From Nilaparvata lugens (taxonomy: Eukaryota; Arthropoda; Insecta; Hemiptera; Delphacidae): 64,000 nucleotides of DNA. Below, in pieces: positions 1 to 10,180 of the stretch. How positions within the stretch are numbered: position 1 is the stretch's first letter; each line of letters begins with the position of its first letter. The translations under genes and the position numbers were made by a program. Under the pieces are notes generated by a model. It did no database searches and was not told where the DNA came from. It saw nothing but the letters and a program-made list of their open reading frames with translations. The stretch is from NCBI RefSeq assembly GCF_014356525.2, contig NC_052518.1, forward strand, positions 101,304,767 to 101,368,766, written 5' to 3'.

Positions 1-603
1 ACTTAGCTTATGGTGTCCAGCTATGGGGAAATTGCTCTACGGCTGTTACACTTTTTAAATTACAAAAAAAAAGCTCTTAGAATTATTTGCCATGCACCAC
101 CGCTTGCAAGTTGTAAACCTCTCTTTCAAGGATTAGGTGTGTTGACTCTTCCATCACTATATGTGTATGTGTGTTTGATTTACATGAGGAAGAATGTGGG
201 TAAATATGTTATGAATAGTGATATACACATAATTATTGTACTAGACACAGGGAGGACGTGAGAGTAGATTCACACCGTTATACTGGCACTCAGACAAACT
301 GGCAATTTACTTCTATAAAACTGTTCAATAAACTTCCTCTAGAGACTAGGCATCTAGAAATCGAAGAATTTAAAAGATCTATCAAAGCTATTCTTCTACA
401 AAAATGCCTCTATTCAGTTGAGGAATTCTTTGCATAGCCTTAATACAATATCTTTTAAGTAGCACGCCTTCAATACTTACCTATAATTAAAAGTGTTTTA
501 TGACTTTAGACATATTGATTGGTGTAAATGTTTGTTTGACGATTGTTTTAACATGTGAAAGTGTTTCTGACAATAAAAAGTGATTTGATTTGATTTGATT
601 GAT
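1..603 (+). mobile_element. 3' end of a non-LTR retrotransposon (LINE)
   Basis: The plus strand reads as the C-terminal end of a LINE reverse transcriptase: LAYGVQLWG, then KKSLRIICHAPPLASCKPLF, then after a frame break a tail containing FNKLPLETRHLEIEEFKRSI ending near 436. A 3' UTR follows, ending in AATAAAAAG and a (GATTT)n tail at 581-603. That arrangement, RT end, short UTR and pentanucleotide tail, is typical of CR1/Jockey-type elements. The 5' part lies outside the window. The coding part is interrupted and not functional. The tail stops 15 bp before the splice acceptor of the Ig exon at 619. A second LINE end with the same tail lies at 58549-59006. Confidence 0.8.
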
Positions 604-618
604 TAGTTTCTATTCTAG

Positions 619-776
619 GTATGAAAACTGGAACCATAAACTATTGAAGACAAACTCTTTGAATCTATACATGGACGCCCTAGAAGAAATTGATGCTGGG
701 AACTATACTTGCATGGCTAGCTTACCATCTACCAATGTCACCCTTCAGAAACATTTCTTCCTGAAAATTAATAATA
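619..776 (+). CDS. Exon of gene 1: C-terminal half of an Ig domain
   Basis: This internal exon lies between a TTTCTATTCTAG acceptor (to 618) and a GTAAGT donor (777). The first G completes a codon, then the reading is YENWNHKLLK..., with EIDAGNYTCMAS and a final KINN. The D-A-G-N-Y-T-C motif is the tyrosine-corner and F-strand cysteine of an immunoglobulin domain. The partner B-strand cysteine and core tryptophan must be in an upstream exon outside the window. NYT and NVT are potential N-glycosylation sites. The exon ends in phase 1 and joins the LDLa exon at 2158 without breaking frame. The whole upstream intron edge is a LINE, leaving almost no native acceptor-side sequence. I read this as the extracellular part of a membrane receptor or adhesion protein; I do not recognise the specific gene. 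Confidence 0.88.
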
Positions 777-2157
777 GTAAGTTACTGTAACCATTGTCTC
801 TTTTCTGTGATATCACTTGAAAATGGCATCAATGTTGAAACATGGTGTGATTAAATAATTCAAAAACGGGTACTGAGATTTTTATTTTTATTACTATTTA
901 TACTGTAACCATTTATGGTACTCTGTTCGCGGTAGGAAACGACAGCATTCAGTTGGCATTTGTGTGCGTGAAAATGTAATGAATACTTTTTAAATTGCTA
1001 ATTACCAGTTCACAAATTCACTTGCGCTTATTCAATGTCATACTGGGATCACGTATTCTGTGTTTACTGTGTTTGGAATTTTGGAAAATCAGTTTGACGT
1101 ACGTGAATTTTAATAGCCCAATAATGACAATCTTTGAATAGTTGAAAAAAATACTTATGCAGCACAGTTTAACTAATATTCAGTTGAAAAACTGAATCAA
1201 TAAGGATATGATCACATTGGTTGTGTATGTGTACAAGTGCTCGCGTGGTCATGAAAACCAAACGCGCAGATAAGAAACAAAATGTGGAAGGATCAATAGG
1301 AACACAAACACACACTGACGTGTCACAACTTGTTTCAATGGCTCTTTCCAGATTTTGTTTCTCGGCTCATGCATGATCTGAAGTGCCCTTGCATATACAC
1401 ACATCCAATGTGATCATACCCTTAGATTTTAGTGTTCCAGCTTTGAGAATTATTTGGATATATTTATTATTGTGTGAAGTTAATAAATCAAGACATTCAG
1501 TTAAAAGTGATGAGATAGGTGTTTGATCAATATAGATCAAGGAATAAAGAAATAAGATGAATCAGATGCAAGAAAATAATTATCATAATTTATCATTTGA
1601 TTTCTGAAGCAAGGCACGTCTTTTGCTGATGAAAGTCTTTGAACAGAATCACTTATTTATGGAATTATTTTTCGATTACATGTTATTCGTGTATTTTTTG
1701 ACATCCCATATGAATACAACGGTCAGATTCAGTGAGACAGTCATCGGCTACTACCTCTATTCAAGCCATGCTGATTTTTGACATAAATCACACTGCAGCT
1801 GGTTTAACGATTCTGAACTCTTTTAAATGTCATTTACTGTTGTTGCTGATTAGAAACTGCTTTTATTAAGCATGGAATTAACCTACTAAAAGATAATGGT
1901 GTCTTTCGAATCAAGTTGAAGATTTTCAAGTCAGAATATACAGCTACAGTATTTTAAAACTAAATTTCAACATCAATTCAATTGAATACTAATAAATTAT
2001 GAATGAATATTTTATGAGATACAGGTGTGAAAATTAACTTTCCAAATTGATTCCGCCTATTTATTTTGATGAGTTTAAATAAGCGACATCACATTATAAT
2101 TACTACAAGACATGTTCTACTCTAATATAAATTCCTCTTGAATTCATTATTTTCCAG
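777..2157 (+). other. Intron 1 of gene 1, no feature recognised
   Basis: The stretch is AT-rich intronic sequence between the Ig and LDLa exons. It has a GTAAGT donor and a TTTTCCAG acceptor. I see no coding exon, RT motif or clear repeat structure in it on either strand. Confidence 0.6.
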
Positions 2158-2280
2158 GGAAGGGTCATTGCGGTAAAAACCATTTTTCATGCAACTCAGA
2201 AACATGTATTCATCAAAGATATGTTTGTGATGGAAGGTTAGACTGTGCTGATGGGGAGGATGAATCTGAACGAAATTGTG
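2158..2280 (+). CDS. Exon of gene 1: LDL-receptor class A repeat
   Basis: The exon is flanked by TTTTCCAG (to 2157) and GTAAGT (2281), phase 1 to phase 1. It encodes one complete LDLa module with six cysteines in the standard order: HCGKNHFSC, NSETC, IHQRYVC, DGRLDC, ADGEDESE, RNC. The DGRLDCADGEDESE segment carries the conserved acidic residues that coordinate calcium in this family, so the fold should be intact. LDLa repeats bind ligands outside the cell. Here the repeat follows an Ig domain and precedes a second, degenerate Cys-rich module, which is not the usual LDL-receptor layout. The symmetric phase makes the exon skippable without frameshift. Confidence 0.93.
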
Positions 2281-2715
2281 GTAAGTCACTCTCTCTTTTT
2301 TTAAAAATATGTTCTCTCAGGAAATCTGAAGTTGGTGGTGTTGATGATAAAAAAGGTCGGAGTACGACAAACTGAGAATTCAATACTAAACTGACCTTTG
2401 GCATTTTTGTGTGTAGAACGTAAAGAAACATGAAACCTTGGTTTGCAGCACGGAGTCAATGTTCAATAGGAGCACACGGTTGCCGTTTTTATGCCGATTC
2501 TATCAAAAAGACCCATACTCTTTTGCGCTCTTTCTCTCTCACAATTATTCCACAGGATCTCGGGATTCTTTGAAATCTGGCAGCGCTGTACTCCATAAGA
2601 CTGTTGCTACAGAACAGTTCATAATTCAAATTCAATTTATTTGAAAATGCAATGAAGTATAAATAAATGAATGAATGCACATATCAGTGCTCAATCATAA
2701 TTATCTCAATATAAC

Positions 2716-2993
2716 CATAGAGAAACAATAGCGTAAGTAGATATCCCATGGTATAGGGAATTTATGTCGCAACTTTTACTGTTATCCCAAGCCGATTACT
2801 GACGATTATTGTCAATTTTTACTGTTTTGTTGGGAGTGTAAGAGTGTATGAACGGCACAATTTGAGAGACTACCAGCGTCACACAGCTGCATAGGAAAGA
2901 ACTATGTGAACTATCGGCTTGGGATAACAGTGAAAGTTGCGACATAAACGCCCTATACCATGGGATATCTACTTACGCTATCGTTTCTCTGTG
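2716..2993. mobile_element. MITE with ~80-bp terminal inverted repeats
   Basis: The left end (CATAGAGAAACAATAGCGTA...) and right end (...CGTTTCTCTGTG) are reverse complements over about 80 bp, apart from scattered mismatches. The 7-bp sequence ATATAAC flanks both sides (2709-2715 and 2994-3000) and looks like a target-site duplication. There is no coding capacity. A hAT-like origin is possible but not shown. Partial relatives lie at 3901-4111, near 48577-48640, 59162-59200, 59440-59545 and 60130-60170. Confidence 0.8.
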
Positions 2994-3478
2994 ATATAAC
3001 GTTAAATATAAAATAATAATCTACAACACTGCAAAATTTGTGAATACATTCATATTCATTCCTTTAGGCTCGACTAGCATAAAATAAAACTTGTGTGCTA
3101 GCCAATAGCACACAAAATATAAATAGTTATAAATAGCGGAATATTTTCATACATTACAGAAGAATAAAATATAGATTCCATGTTTGAGGAAATTCTAGAT
3201 AAACTTTCTCTTATAACTTTCTCATTCTTGAGTTTTCTCTTATTCTTTGAAAATAGATTGGAATGGAAAATAGGATACAATGTGGTGGTTAGAAATGGAG
3301 AAAATATATGTTACTATGTCTTGTTCCTAAATCAAAGTAATTTTTTTGGATCCATTTATCAATATTTTCTTGGCTCTGTTTCCCGTGATTTTTTACGGAT
3401 TGTGAATAGATTTATATTTCTGTGATGAAAAAAATTATATTTCTTATATAGGCTAAATCTGTCTTGAGATGAGGACTT
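2994..3478. other. Intron 2 segment, nothing recognised
   Basis: AT-rich intronic DNA lies between two foldback elements. Short open frames are present, but none shows a domain or splice context. Confidence 0.5.
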
Positions 3479-3870
3479 TTAAGGCTGTGCAAAGGCTAAA
3501 AATGAACTTTCTACTCGTGATATTTTTCAAAGTTTTTCGATTTGTATATCATCAAGCTATCAAAATGAAAAAAGTTTTCTCAGGAAAAAATGTTTTTTCC
3601 GATCATTACTTTTTGAGATATGAGCGCCTGAAGTTTGAATTTTTGGTACAGAACATTTCAAATTCGGTAAGATATAAATCCATGAGATTTAGAGGATGGA
3701 TTCTTCATGGAATTGTTGATCTAGTAAAACAAAAATTTTCTGAAAATATCAATTTTTGAAAAAGTTATTCAATTTACCAAAAACAACCCAACTAAAAGTT
3801 ATTTTTGGTTATTTTTAGTAAATTGAATAACTATCTTAAAAATTGATATTTTGAGAAAATTACTGTTGAA
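3479..3870 (+). mobile_element. Truncated copy of a TTAA-flanked foldback element
   Basis: It begins TTAAGGCTGTGCAAAGGC and matches the left arm of the complete foldback element at 4327-4972 for about 380 bp. It passes just beyond that element's centre and then stops. The matching run continues into the start of the second arm (GAAAATATC...GATATTTT). It is non-coding despite an open frame at 3469-3759. Confidence 0.8.
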
Positions 3871-3900
3871 AAAGCACTTTGATATTTTGAAAGAAGCACT

Positions 3901-4111
3901 GTTATCTCAAGCCGATTACTGTCGATTATTGGCGATTTTTACTGTTTTGACCGGGTAAGAGTGCATGAACGGCACAATATGAGAGACTACCAGCGTCATA
4001 AAGCTTCACGGGAAAGAACTACGTGGACTATCGGCTTGAGATAACAGTAAAAGTTGCGACATAAACGCCCTATACCATGGGATATATTCTTATGCTATTG
4101 TTTCTCTATGG
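3901..4111 (+). mobile_element. Partial copy of the 2716-2993 MITE
   Basis: The sequence from GTTATCTCAAGCCGATTACT to the end with GTTTCTCTATGG matches the internal and right part of the MITE at 2716-2993. That includes the inverted GCCGAT/ATCGGC arms, the ACGGCACAAT segment and CCATGGGATAT. The left TIR is missing. Confidence 0.75.
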
Positions 4112-4323
4112 CTTTAGCCTCTCGCACAAGAGCCCTCCACACATAACGGCCACAGTCTTTCGTCTCCATGCTATTATCCCCATCTTAAGGAGATCATCCT
4201 CCACTTCATCGGTTGCGTGGTGTCCCCTGTCGTCTTCTGCCTTCCATCCTGGCCTTATAAATTGCTCTTTGCATTCGATGCTCTGCCATTCTCTCAACAT
4301 GACCAGCCCAGCGCAATCTTTGT
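4106..4323 (-). mobile_element. RTE-clade LINE fragment (extreme RT C-terminus)
   Basis: The minus strand reads GLVMLREWQSIECKEQFIRP then a charged stretch, then GIIAWRRKTVAVMCGGLLCERLKP. With frame shifts allowed this follows the usual RTE ending (a GHVERM-like motif, then EGRR, then W.RKA and WR). It is a short dead remnant between two foldback elements. A related fragment is at 8527-8770. Confidence 0.6.
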
Positions 4324-4326
4324 GAT

Positions 4327-4972
4327 TTAAGGCTGTGCAAAGGCTAAAAATAAACTTTCTACTCGTGATATTTTACAAAGTTCTTCGATTTTTATATCAT
4401 CAAGCTATCGAAATGAAAAAGTTTTCTCAGGGAAACATTTTTTCTGATCATTACTTTTTGAGATATGAGCGCCTAAAGTTTAAATTTTTGGCACAGAAAA
4501 ATGTCAAATTCGGTAAGAGATAAATTCATGAGATTTAGAGGATGGATCCTTCATGGTATTGTTGATCTAGTAAAACAAAAATTTTCTCAAAATATCAATT
4601 TTTAAGATAGTTATTCAATTTACTAAAAATAACCAGAAATAACTTTTAGTTGAGTTATTTTTAGTTATTTTTGGTAAATTGAATAACTTTTTCAAAAATT
4701 GATATTTTCAGAAAATTTTTGTTTTACTAGATCAACAATACCATGAAGAATCCATCCTCTAAATCTCATGGATTTATATCTTACCGAATTTGAAATGTTC
4801 TGTCCCAAAAAATTCAAACTTCAGGCGCTCATATCTCAAAAAGTAATGATCGGAAAAAAAATGTTTTCCTGAGAAAACTTTTTCATTTTGATAGCTTGAT
4901 GATATACAAATCGAGAAACTTTGAGAAATATCACTACTAGAAAGTTTATTTTTAGCCTTTGCACAGCCTTAA
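4327..4972. mobile_element. Complete TTAA-flanked foldback MITE
   Basis: The element is almost wholly palindromic. It starts TTAAGGCTGTGCAAAGGC and ends GCCTTTGCACAGCCTTAA, with arms of about 315 bp each meeting near 4650. TTAA at 4327-4330 and 4969-4972 is the target duplication expected of the piggyBac superfamily. No transposase is encoded. The arms match at well over 90% by eye. A truncated relative lies at 3479-3870. Confidence 0.87.
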
Positions 4973-5149
4973 TGAGACGGACCACATCCTCACCACCAAC
5001 GATTTAATTTAATTGTTCGTTCCACTGGAACATTTCTAGTACTCTTTTTTTTTTGCTCAATTAAACACAACTTGTTTCGACATGTCATTGTAGAGGCCAG
5101 CGATAGAGGCTTATCAGATAGGCAGTCAAGAAAAGATGGCCACCGTCAG

Positions 5150-5802
5150 GATACTTTGATTCTTTCCTTGAAAAACGGTTCTTTTGGTTATCACGCTTAT
5201 TTTCTGTCAGTTATGAGATATGGAGTATTTTTTGGGGGAAAAAGTATAGAGAATAATGGAATATTCATACTGCAGAAGAAAGCCATTAGGATAATTTATA
5301 AGATTAATACAATGCGTTCTTGCAGACCTTATTTTAAAGAAAAGAGATTGCTGACGGCTCCTGCTTTTTATTTATTAGATTTAGCAATCTTCGTTATTAA
5401 AAATAGACGAATGTATGAGAATAGCCAGGTGAGTCATCCTCATAATACAAGATTTAGAGGTTTTGTTTGCCCACACCACAGACTTAGCCTGCTGGAGAGT
5501 GGCCCGTTTTATATGGGAATGAAAATATTTAATTCAATCCCATCTCACATAAGAGAAATTGATGGCTTGAAGGAGTTCAAAAGACATTCAGGGAATTCCT
5601 TATTGTATTGTGTCCGTACAGGTTAGCAGACTTCCTTGTTGAATAATGTTTGATTGATGTATGTTATGTGGGATCTGTTGTGTTGAAATAGGAGGGATGG
5701 CAAATATTAGATTAAACTTTGACGTGTCATATACTGCGGGATCGTTGCTCCCTTAATGCAGTTTAAATAATTGTGACGAACAAGAAAAGTAAAGTAAAGT
5801 AA
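5150..5802 (+). mobile_element. LINE fragment: RT C-terminus and 3' UTR
   Basis: An open frame to 5626 reads SVMRYGVFFGGKS, ILQKKAIRIIYKINTMRSCR, PYFKEKRLLTAPAFY, HPHNTRFRG and FNSIPSHIREIDGLKEFKR. This is the C-terminal tail of a CR1/Jockey-type reverse transcriptase, past the catalytic motifs. A UTR follows and ends in a (AAAGT)n run at 5785-5802, the presumed tail. It is 5'-truncated and inactive, and lies inside intron 2 of gene 1. Confidence 0.8.
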
Positions 5803-6348
5803 TAATGTAATTAGTTGTATATCCAATCTCAACGAAGAAACAACTCTACGCTAATTTTTTACCGCCATTTATAATTCGCTTATTCTGGAACCCTGCAGGT
5901 AGTACAGTCACATATACCCTTACCCTGACCGACTAACGGGTAAATCATTCTTTTTTTTTAATATATTGTTGTAAACTGTATGCAATATAGTCCATTTTGC
6001 ATATCAATTATTCGCCAACTATTACCGCCCAAACAGTCATTAGTTCATTAATTTTTTGTAATGTGATTCTCAGTGGTTGCTTTAATGAGAATTTTCCTAA
6101 TCTCTACATAGGTATTGGTTTGCCTAACTAACATACTACTTGGGAACACAATAAGCTTCGGTTGACGTGTGGGGTTCTTTGAACCTTTGGATCCTTGAAT
6201 CCGTCCCTTCAAAAACAATAAACAATATCTCTTGAATAGATATAAATCGGGTTTGGCAGGACCTTCAATTGTTTGTATTGCATATAAAAAGGTTTTATTT
6301 TATATTCAGAAAGTATGAGAACTTTTTTCAATGGAGTTTTTTTTCTAG
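5803..6348 (+). other. Intron 2 of gene 1, last part, nothing recognised
   Basis: AT-rich sequence leads to a T-rich tract and the TTTTTTTTCTAG acceptor at 6348. No further exon or repeat was recognised. Confidence 0.5.
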
Positions 6349-6480
6349 GGACGTCGCCTTGTCAAGGAAAACTCACATGTGATGGAAGATGTATTCCAGT
6401 CTCATGGTGCTGTCAGCAGTTCATTGATGCTAATTGCACAGCCACTGTCAGACTCGCTTGTTGCTCAGAAATTCATAAAC
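6349..6480 (+). CDS. Exon of gene 1: degenerate LDLa-like Cys-rich module
   Basis: The exon lies between TTTTCTAG (to 6348) and GTGAGT (6481), phase 1 to phase 1. It encodes GTSPCQGKLTCDGRCIPVSW, then CCQQFIDANCTATVRLACC, then SEIHK. The beginning (C...LTC..GRCIP..W) follows the first half of an LDLa repeat. In the second half, the usual D-G-x-x-D-C-x-D-x-S-D-E calcium site is replaced by CQQFIDANC and extra cysteines, eight in all. Calcium binding is therefore unlikely. It could be a diverged LDLa or a related small disulfide module. NCT is a possible glycosylation site. Frame continuity with the exons on either side supports it as coding. Confidence 0.87.
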
Positions 6481-6904
6481 GTGAGTATAATATTTTCAGA
6501 ATATTCCAACTGTAATTAAAAAATATGCTGAATGTCTCCTCAAAACTAGTGACTGTGTACTTACAGTCGAAACAAATATAGTGTACTTTATTTAATTCCG
6601 CTCAGTTTCTTTTTAATCGTCCTTTTTTACATAAAAGTCTCTTGTGAATGGATCAATATTTTCCATTTGAAATGAAAATTAAAGATGGATTTGCACACAA
6701 CATTGAACAGTGAAAGTATAATTCCTATAAGTTGTAATGGGATTATTCATACTTGACCGGGCTGAGTGGGATAGTCCATTTAGAACTAGTGGCAATTATA
6801 TTTTCACAGTAACTGTTGTGAGTGAATTCAGCTTTATTCGGAAAAAAGAAAACCTTACAAATAGTATGAATAATAGAATAAACATTGGCTACCTGCACTC
6901 TCGC

Positions 6905-7401
6905 ACATTGAACCGCCAGATCTCCGTCGCTCAAAATCTACCAGTAGATTATGGGATCAGATAGATAGAAATCAGTCTCTCCCCATTCATCAATTTCTCG
7001 ACCCTCAACCAGTTCTGAGACTGAAATCCCGCAAACCCCCATGGCTGAGCAACAGAATGAGTAACCAGCAAGCCTTGACTGTATGGCAAGAGCGATGTCA
7101 ACTGTTGGGAGGTGAGAATAGAGATAGAATCAACGTATCTGCCCTCCCGACGGGTTTCTCTCTGCCTAGGAAAACATGGGTGCGCCTAAATAGGGTAAGG
7201 ACTGGTTGCAGTAGGGTAAAAGCGACAATCCATAAATGGGGTCTTGCGGAGTCAGCAGATTGTGAGTGCGGTGAAATGCAAACGCTCCACCATATTACCG
7301 ATGAGTTCCCACTATACAGGTTGCCAACTGGGGCTGCAGGTCTCCTCACTCTTAGTCCAGATGCTCTCCAGTGGCTGAGTCACCTGCAAGTGCCAATCTA
7401 A
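6905..7401 (+). mobile_element. LINE fragment with RT/RNase H-type C-terminal end
   Basis: One continuous frame runs from EPPDLRRSKSTSRLWDQID through SRKPPWLSNRM, TGFSLPRKTWVRLNRVRTGC, RVKATIHKWGLAESADCECG and EMQTLHHITDE to a stop at 7401. The W-x-x-L-N-R-x-R-T-G-x-x-R region and the C-x-C-G...H-H-I-x-x-x-P pattern are typical of the C-terminal tail of insect non-LTR elements. No RT catalytic core is present. It is intronic, with no link to gene 1. Confidence 0.8.
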
Positions 7402-7817
7402 ACGTTTATATCGTGTTTTCATGTAACTCTATTTTCATTTTATTTATTTATTGACAAAGCTACTCAACTGGCAATCATATGATTTTAATTTTTCTTGACG
7501 TCTCTTCTATAGTGAGGAGTACCTATTATGTTTTTCCCCTGACCATACGAATATAATATATAGAATAAACAAATTGTTTCAACAGTACATCAGATAAGTT
7601 ATCATCATAAATATCTAATAAAAACTACAATATTATAACTCACGTAATAAATCACGTTTCTCACCATATTTTGTTAATTATCTTTGTGGTCGAATGGTCA
7701 TCACTGTTCAAATTTCTTCACCTCAACAGATATGACTTTGATATTGAACTATCGAGAAGGGCAGAGCCAATTTTGTATCTCGTCGAGTTGGCTCTTGGGA
7801 TTATTGAGTTAGTGTAA

Positions 7818-8516
7818 CCGTCCACTGGAACCGTATTCAACCGATCCGTTCGGCCTTTGGATCGGACGAATCTGTCGGCTGTTAATTCGGCCGCATATGG
7901 TCGTCCATTGGAACCGTTTACGTCAGTCTAGTTGCCAATTATTGAATTAATACTATCATAGACAACAAAATTTTTCATAAACAATTATTATATTGAAATT
8001 TTGAAAATTGAATAAACAAATATCCACTAAATAGTTATTCATTACAATAATCTTACCTTCAACAAATATCCACTAGATTTTTCATTATTAGCAATGAAAT
8101 TGCTAGATTGATTCATTACTAAGCAGTCTTTGTTCACAGATTCCTTTGAATATCACAACGGTGATACCTTTTGTCTCGCATATCCCACAATGAAACATGC
8201 TCTTGAACCAAACTTATCAACTTCTCATTGTCCATAGTTACAACTTTATTAAACAGAACAACTTCAAAAAACAAAAACAAACAAGATTGTGAAACAATTT
8301 CAGGTTAGGAACACTTTGTTGTCTCAGCTCGACAAGTTATTTCGGCCGGATAGAGCCGGAAAATCCCATTCAATACGTATCAAAAAATTGATCGGCCGTG
8401 CACGGCCGTATGAACCTGTTGCAATGGACGAGCATCTATTCCTTTCTCTGTTGGGGGATCGTTCGGTCGCGTTTTCGGCCGATGCTAGTTCGGACGAAAA
8501 CGGTTCTAGTGGACGG
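7818..8516. mobile_element. Non-autonomous TIR element, CCGTCCACTGGAACCG ends
   Basis: The left end CCGTCCACTGGAACCG and the reverse complement of the right end (CGGTTCTAGTGGACGG) match with one difference. Inside the ends both sides are rich in CGGCC and GTTCGG. This CpG-containing composition differs from the flanks. The open frames inside lack any transposase motif. A partial second copy, sharing about 250 bp of the right part, is at 8832-9079. Confidence 0.7.
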
Positions 8517-8526
8517 CCCACCTTGA

Positions 8527-8770
8527 CCTTTGCGCCCTGATAGCTCGCACAATATCTTCTGGTTCCATAAAATTGGCAATTGGCAAATTATTTCTAATGT
8601 GCCACCCATCTTCCGTTCCGATTTTTCATTCAAAAACACGCAAGGTTTACTCTTCTCTACTAGTCAGCGTCCACGTCTTAGCACCATAAGTGGCCACTGG
8701 TCTGATCAGTATTCTGTATAGCCGCAGCTTTGAAATGCGTTTCATTTTATCGTGCATGGGACAATCCATA
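8527..8770 (-). mobile_element. RTE-clade LINE fragment (RT C-terminus)
   Basis: The minus strand reads KLRLYRILIRPVATYGAKTW, TLTSREE, a stop, TLRVFE, a stop, KIGTEDGWHIRNNL and EPEDIVRAIRAQRSR. The L-Y-x-x-L-I-R-P-V-x-x-Y-G-x-x-T-W-T-L block followed by R-V-F-E is diagnostic of the RTE clade C-terminus. Two in-frame stops show that it is dead. It sits between two copies of the CCGTCCACT element. Confidence 0.8.
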
Positions 8771-8801
8771 ACCTAAATTTATGCGCAATAACAATATCTA
8801 A

Positions 8802-9079
8802 AGGTGCGTACAGATATACGCGCCGCGAACAACTTCAAAAAACGAACAAGACTGTGAAACAATTTTAGGTTAGGAACACTTGGTTGTCTCAGCTCGACAA
8901 GTTAGTTCGGCCGTATAGAGCCGGAAAATCCCATTCAATTCGGATCAAAAAATTGATCGGCCGTATGAACCTGTTGCAATGGACGAGCATCTATTTCTTT
9001 CTTTGTTGGGGGACCGTTCGGTCGCGTTCGGTAGTTTTCGGCCGATGCTAGTTCGGACGAAAACTGTTCTAGTGGACGG
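8802..9079. mobile_element. MITE end fragment joined to a partial TIR-element copy
   Basis: Positions 8802-8830 match the AGGTGCGTACAGA terminus of the MITE at 12137-12310. From 8832 the sequence repeats 8260-8516 of the CCGTCCACT element, including the CTCGACAAGTTA segment, GATCGGCCGT and the GTGGACGG end. Confidence 0.7.
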
Positions 9080-9430
9080 CCCACCTTATGATCACTTCTG
9101 ATTGACATCCTTGTTAATGGACATTTCAATTGAAGTAATCAAAACTTCTAGATTTGATTAAAAGTATTCGGTAAATTTCATTTATGTACCAGAAACTATT
9201 GTATTATCTCAATAACCATTGGCTTGATAATTTTTCGATTCACCAATATGTTTTAAATCGGTCAGAACTTATGTAAAATTTTATTCGTAGTCCAATGCAA
9301 CTGGTCCTAAGCTCATATTATATTTGATGTTTATTGAAATGTACAATCAAATGTGCACAAGCCAGTGACAAATGATTTTTTTTAATTATTGGGATAGTTA
9401 AATAATTTTTGGGACATTCCATGATGTATT

Positions 9431-9652
9431 GAATAGTGCATATTCTGGATATATCTCTATTATAAATGAAGATTTGACTTGAATGAAAAAGACTAAGAAA
9501 TATTGAATAGTGCATATTTCTGGAAATATCTCTATTATAAATGAAGATTTGACTTGAATGAAAAAGACTAAGAAATATTGAATAGTGCATATTTCTGGAA
9601 ATATCTCTATCATAAATGAAGATTTGACTTGAATGAAAAAGACTAAGAAATT
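9431..9652. repeat. Three tandem copies of a ~75-bp unit
   Basis: Units beginning GAATAGTGCATAT start at 9431, 9505 and 9580 and are nearly identical. Each ends in a GAATGAAAAAGACTAAGAAA segment. The last unit runs directly into the R-type repeat at 9639-9800. Minus-strand open frames across it are by-products of the repeat. Confidence 0.9.
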
Positions 9653-9800
9653 GTCAAAAAGCCACAGATTTATTGATACTTAGAAAGACCGGTTTCGGTT
9701 ATTACACCATTGTCAATCTCTGATAAACTAGTTTACTAGTCTTTTTCATTCAATATGAATAATTACCACAATATCAACTTCTCAACTACACAAAAAGTGA
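9639..9800. repeat. R-type repeat (GACCGGTTTCGG terminus)
   Basis: A block with GACTAAGAAATTGTCAAAAA, a GACCGGTTTCGGTTATTACA motif and CATTGTCAATCTCTGATAAA recurs in the window. Its copies are at 12797-12886, 13213-13299, 59960-60090 (reversed), 61455-61950 (interrupted) and 62310-62437 (reversed). At 61.4-62.4 kb two copies face each other and appear to be the arms of a larger foldback element. Confidence 0.8.
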
Positions 9801-10087
9801 AGATTTGACCTTGAGGCAGGTTACTTTCGATTCCAAATCAGATTTTACATGACATTTTATTGACATAATAAATAGATTCTGGAGCATTCCATGAAATGTA
9901 TCTTTAGATTGAAATCAATATGATGATGAAAATAATGTATCTTTAGATTGAAATCAATATGATGATGAAATGTGTTTAAGCCGTGTACGTTCATAGCCAA
10001 CCTTATTTGATATTGTCATTGTATTTGAGTAATCTAGTTGTGTGACTACATATTCCTAATTTTAATATCATGGTTATTGTTTTTCAG

Positions 10088-10180
10088 CATATATCGACAG
10101 TGACAACGGAATATCTTCTGCTGATCAACAACGATTGAATGATATCCACTTTCTGCAGACCACAATCTACATTGTCATTG
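10088..10180 (+). CDS. Exon of gene 1: juxtamembrane and start of TM helix
   Basis: The exon is flanked by TTTTTCAG (to 10087) and GTAAAT (10181), phase 1 to phase 1. It encodes (P)YIDSDNGISSADQQRLNDI then HFLQTTIYIVIG. The first part is a polar extracellular stalk. The last ten residues are hydrophobic and continue into the next exon to form one transmembrane helix. It shows no domain on its own; its place in the gene rests on phase, splice sites and TM continuity. Confidence 0.82.

Noticed and set aside
6315..6515. Stand-alone 66-codon small protein
   Set aside because: The Met lies in the intron before the acceptor; only 6349-6480 is coding, as an internal exon.
8289..8540. GC-richer frames as a possible gene
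   Set aside because: The sequence is part of a TIR element repeated at 8832-9079; both strands are open by composition.
9431..9652. Regular repeats as a CRISPR array
   Set aside because: The copies are contiguous, with no unique spacers, in a eukaryotic intron; this is a plain tandem repeat.
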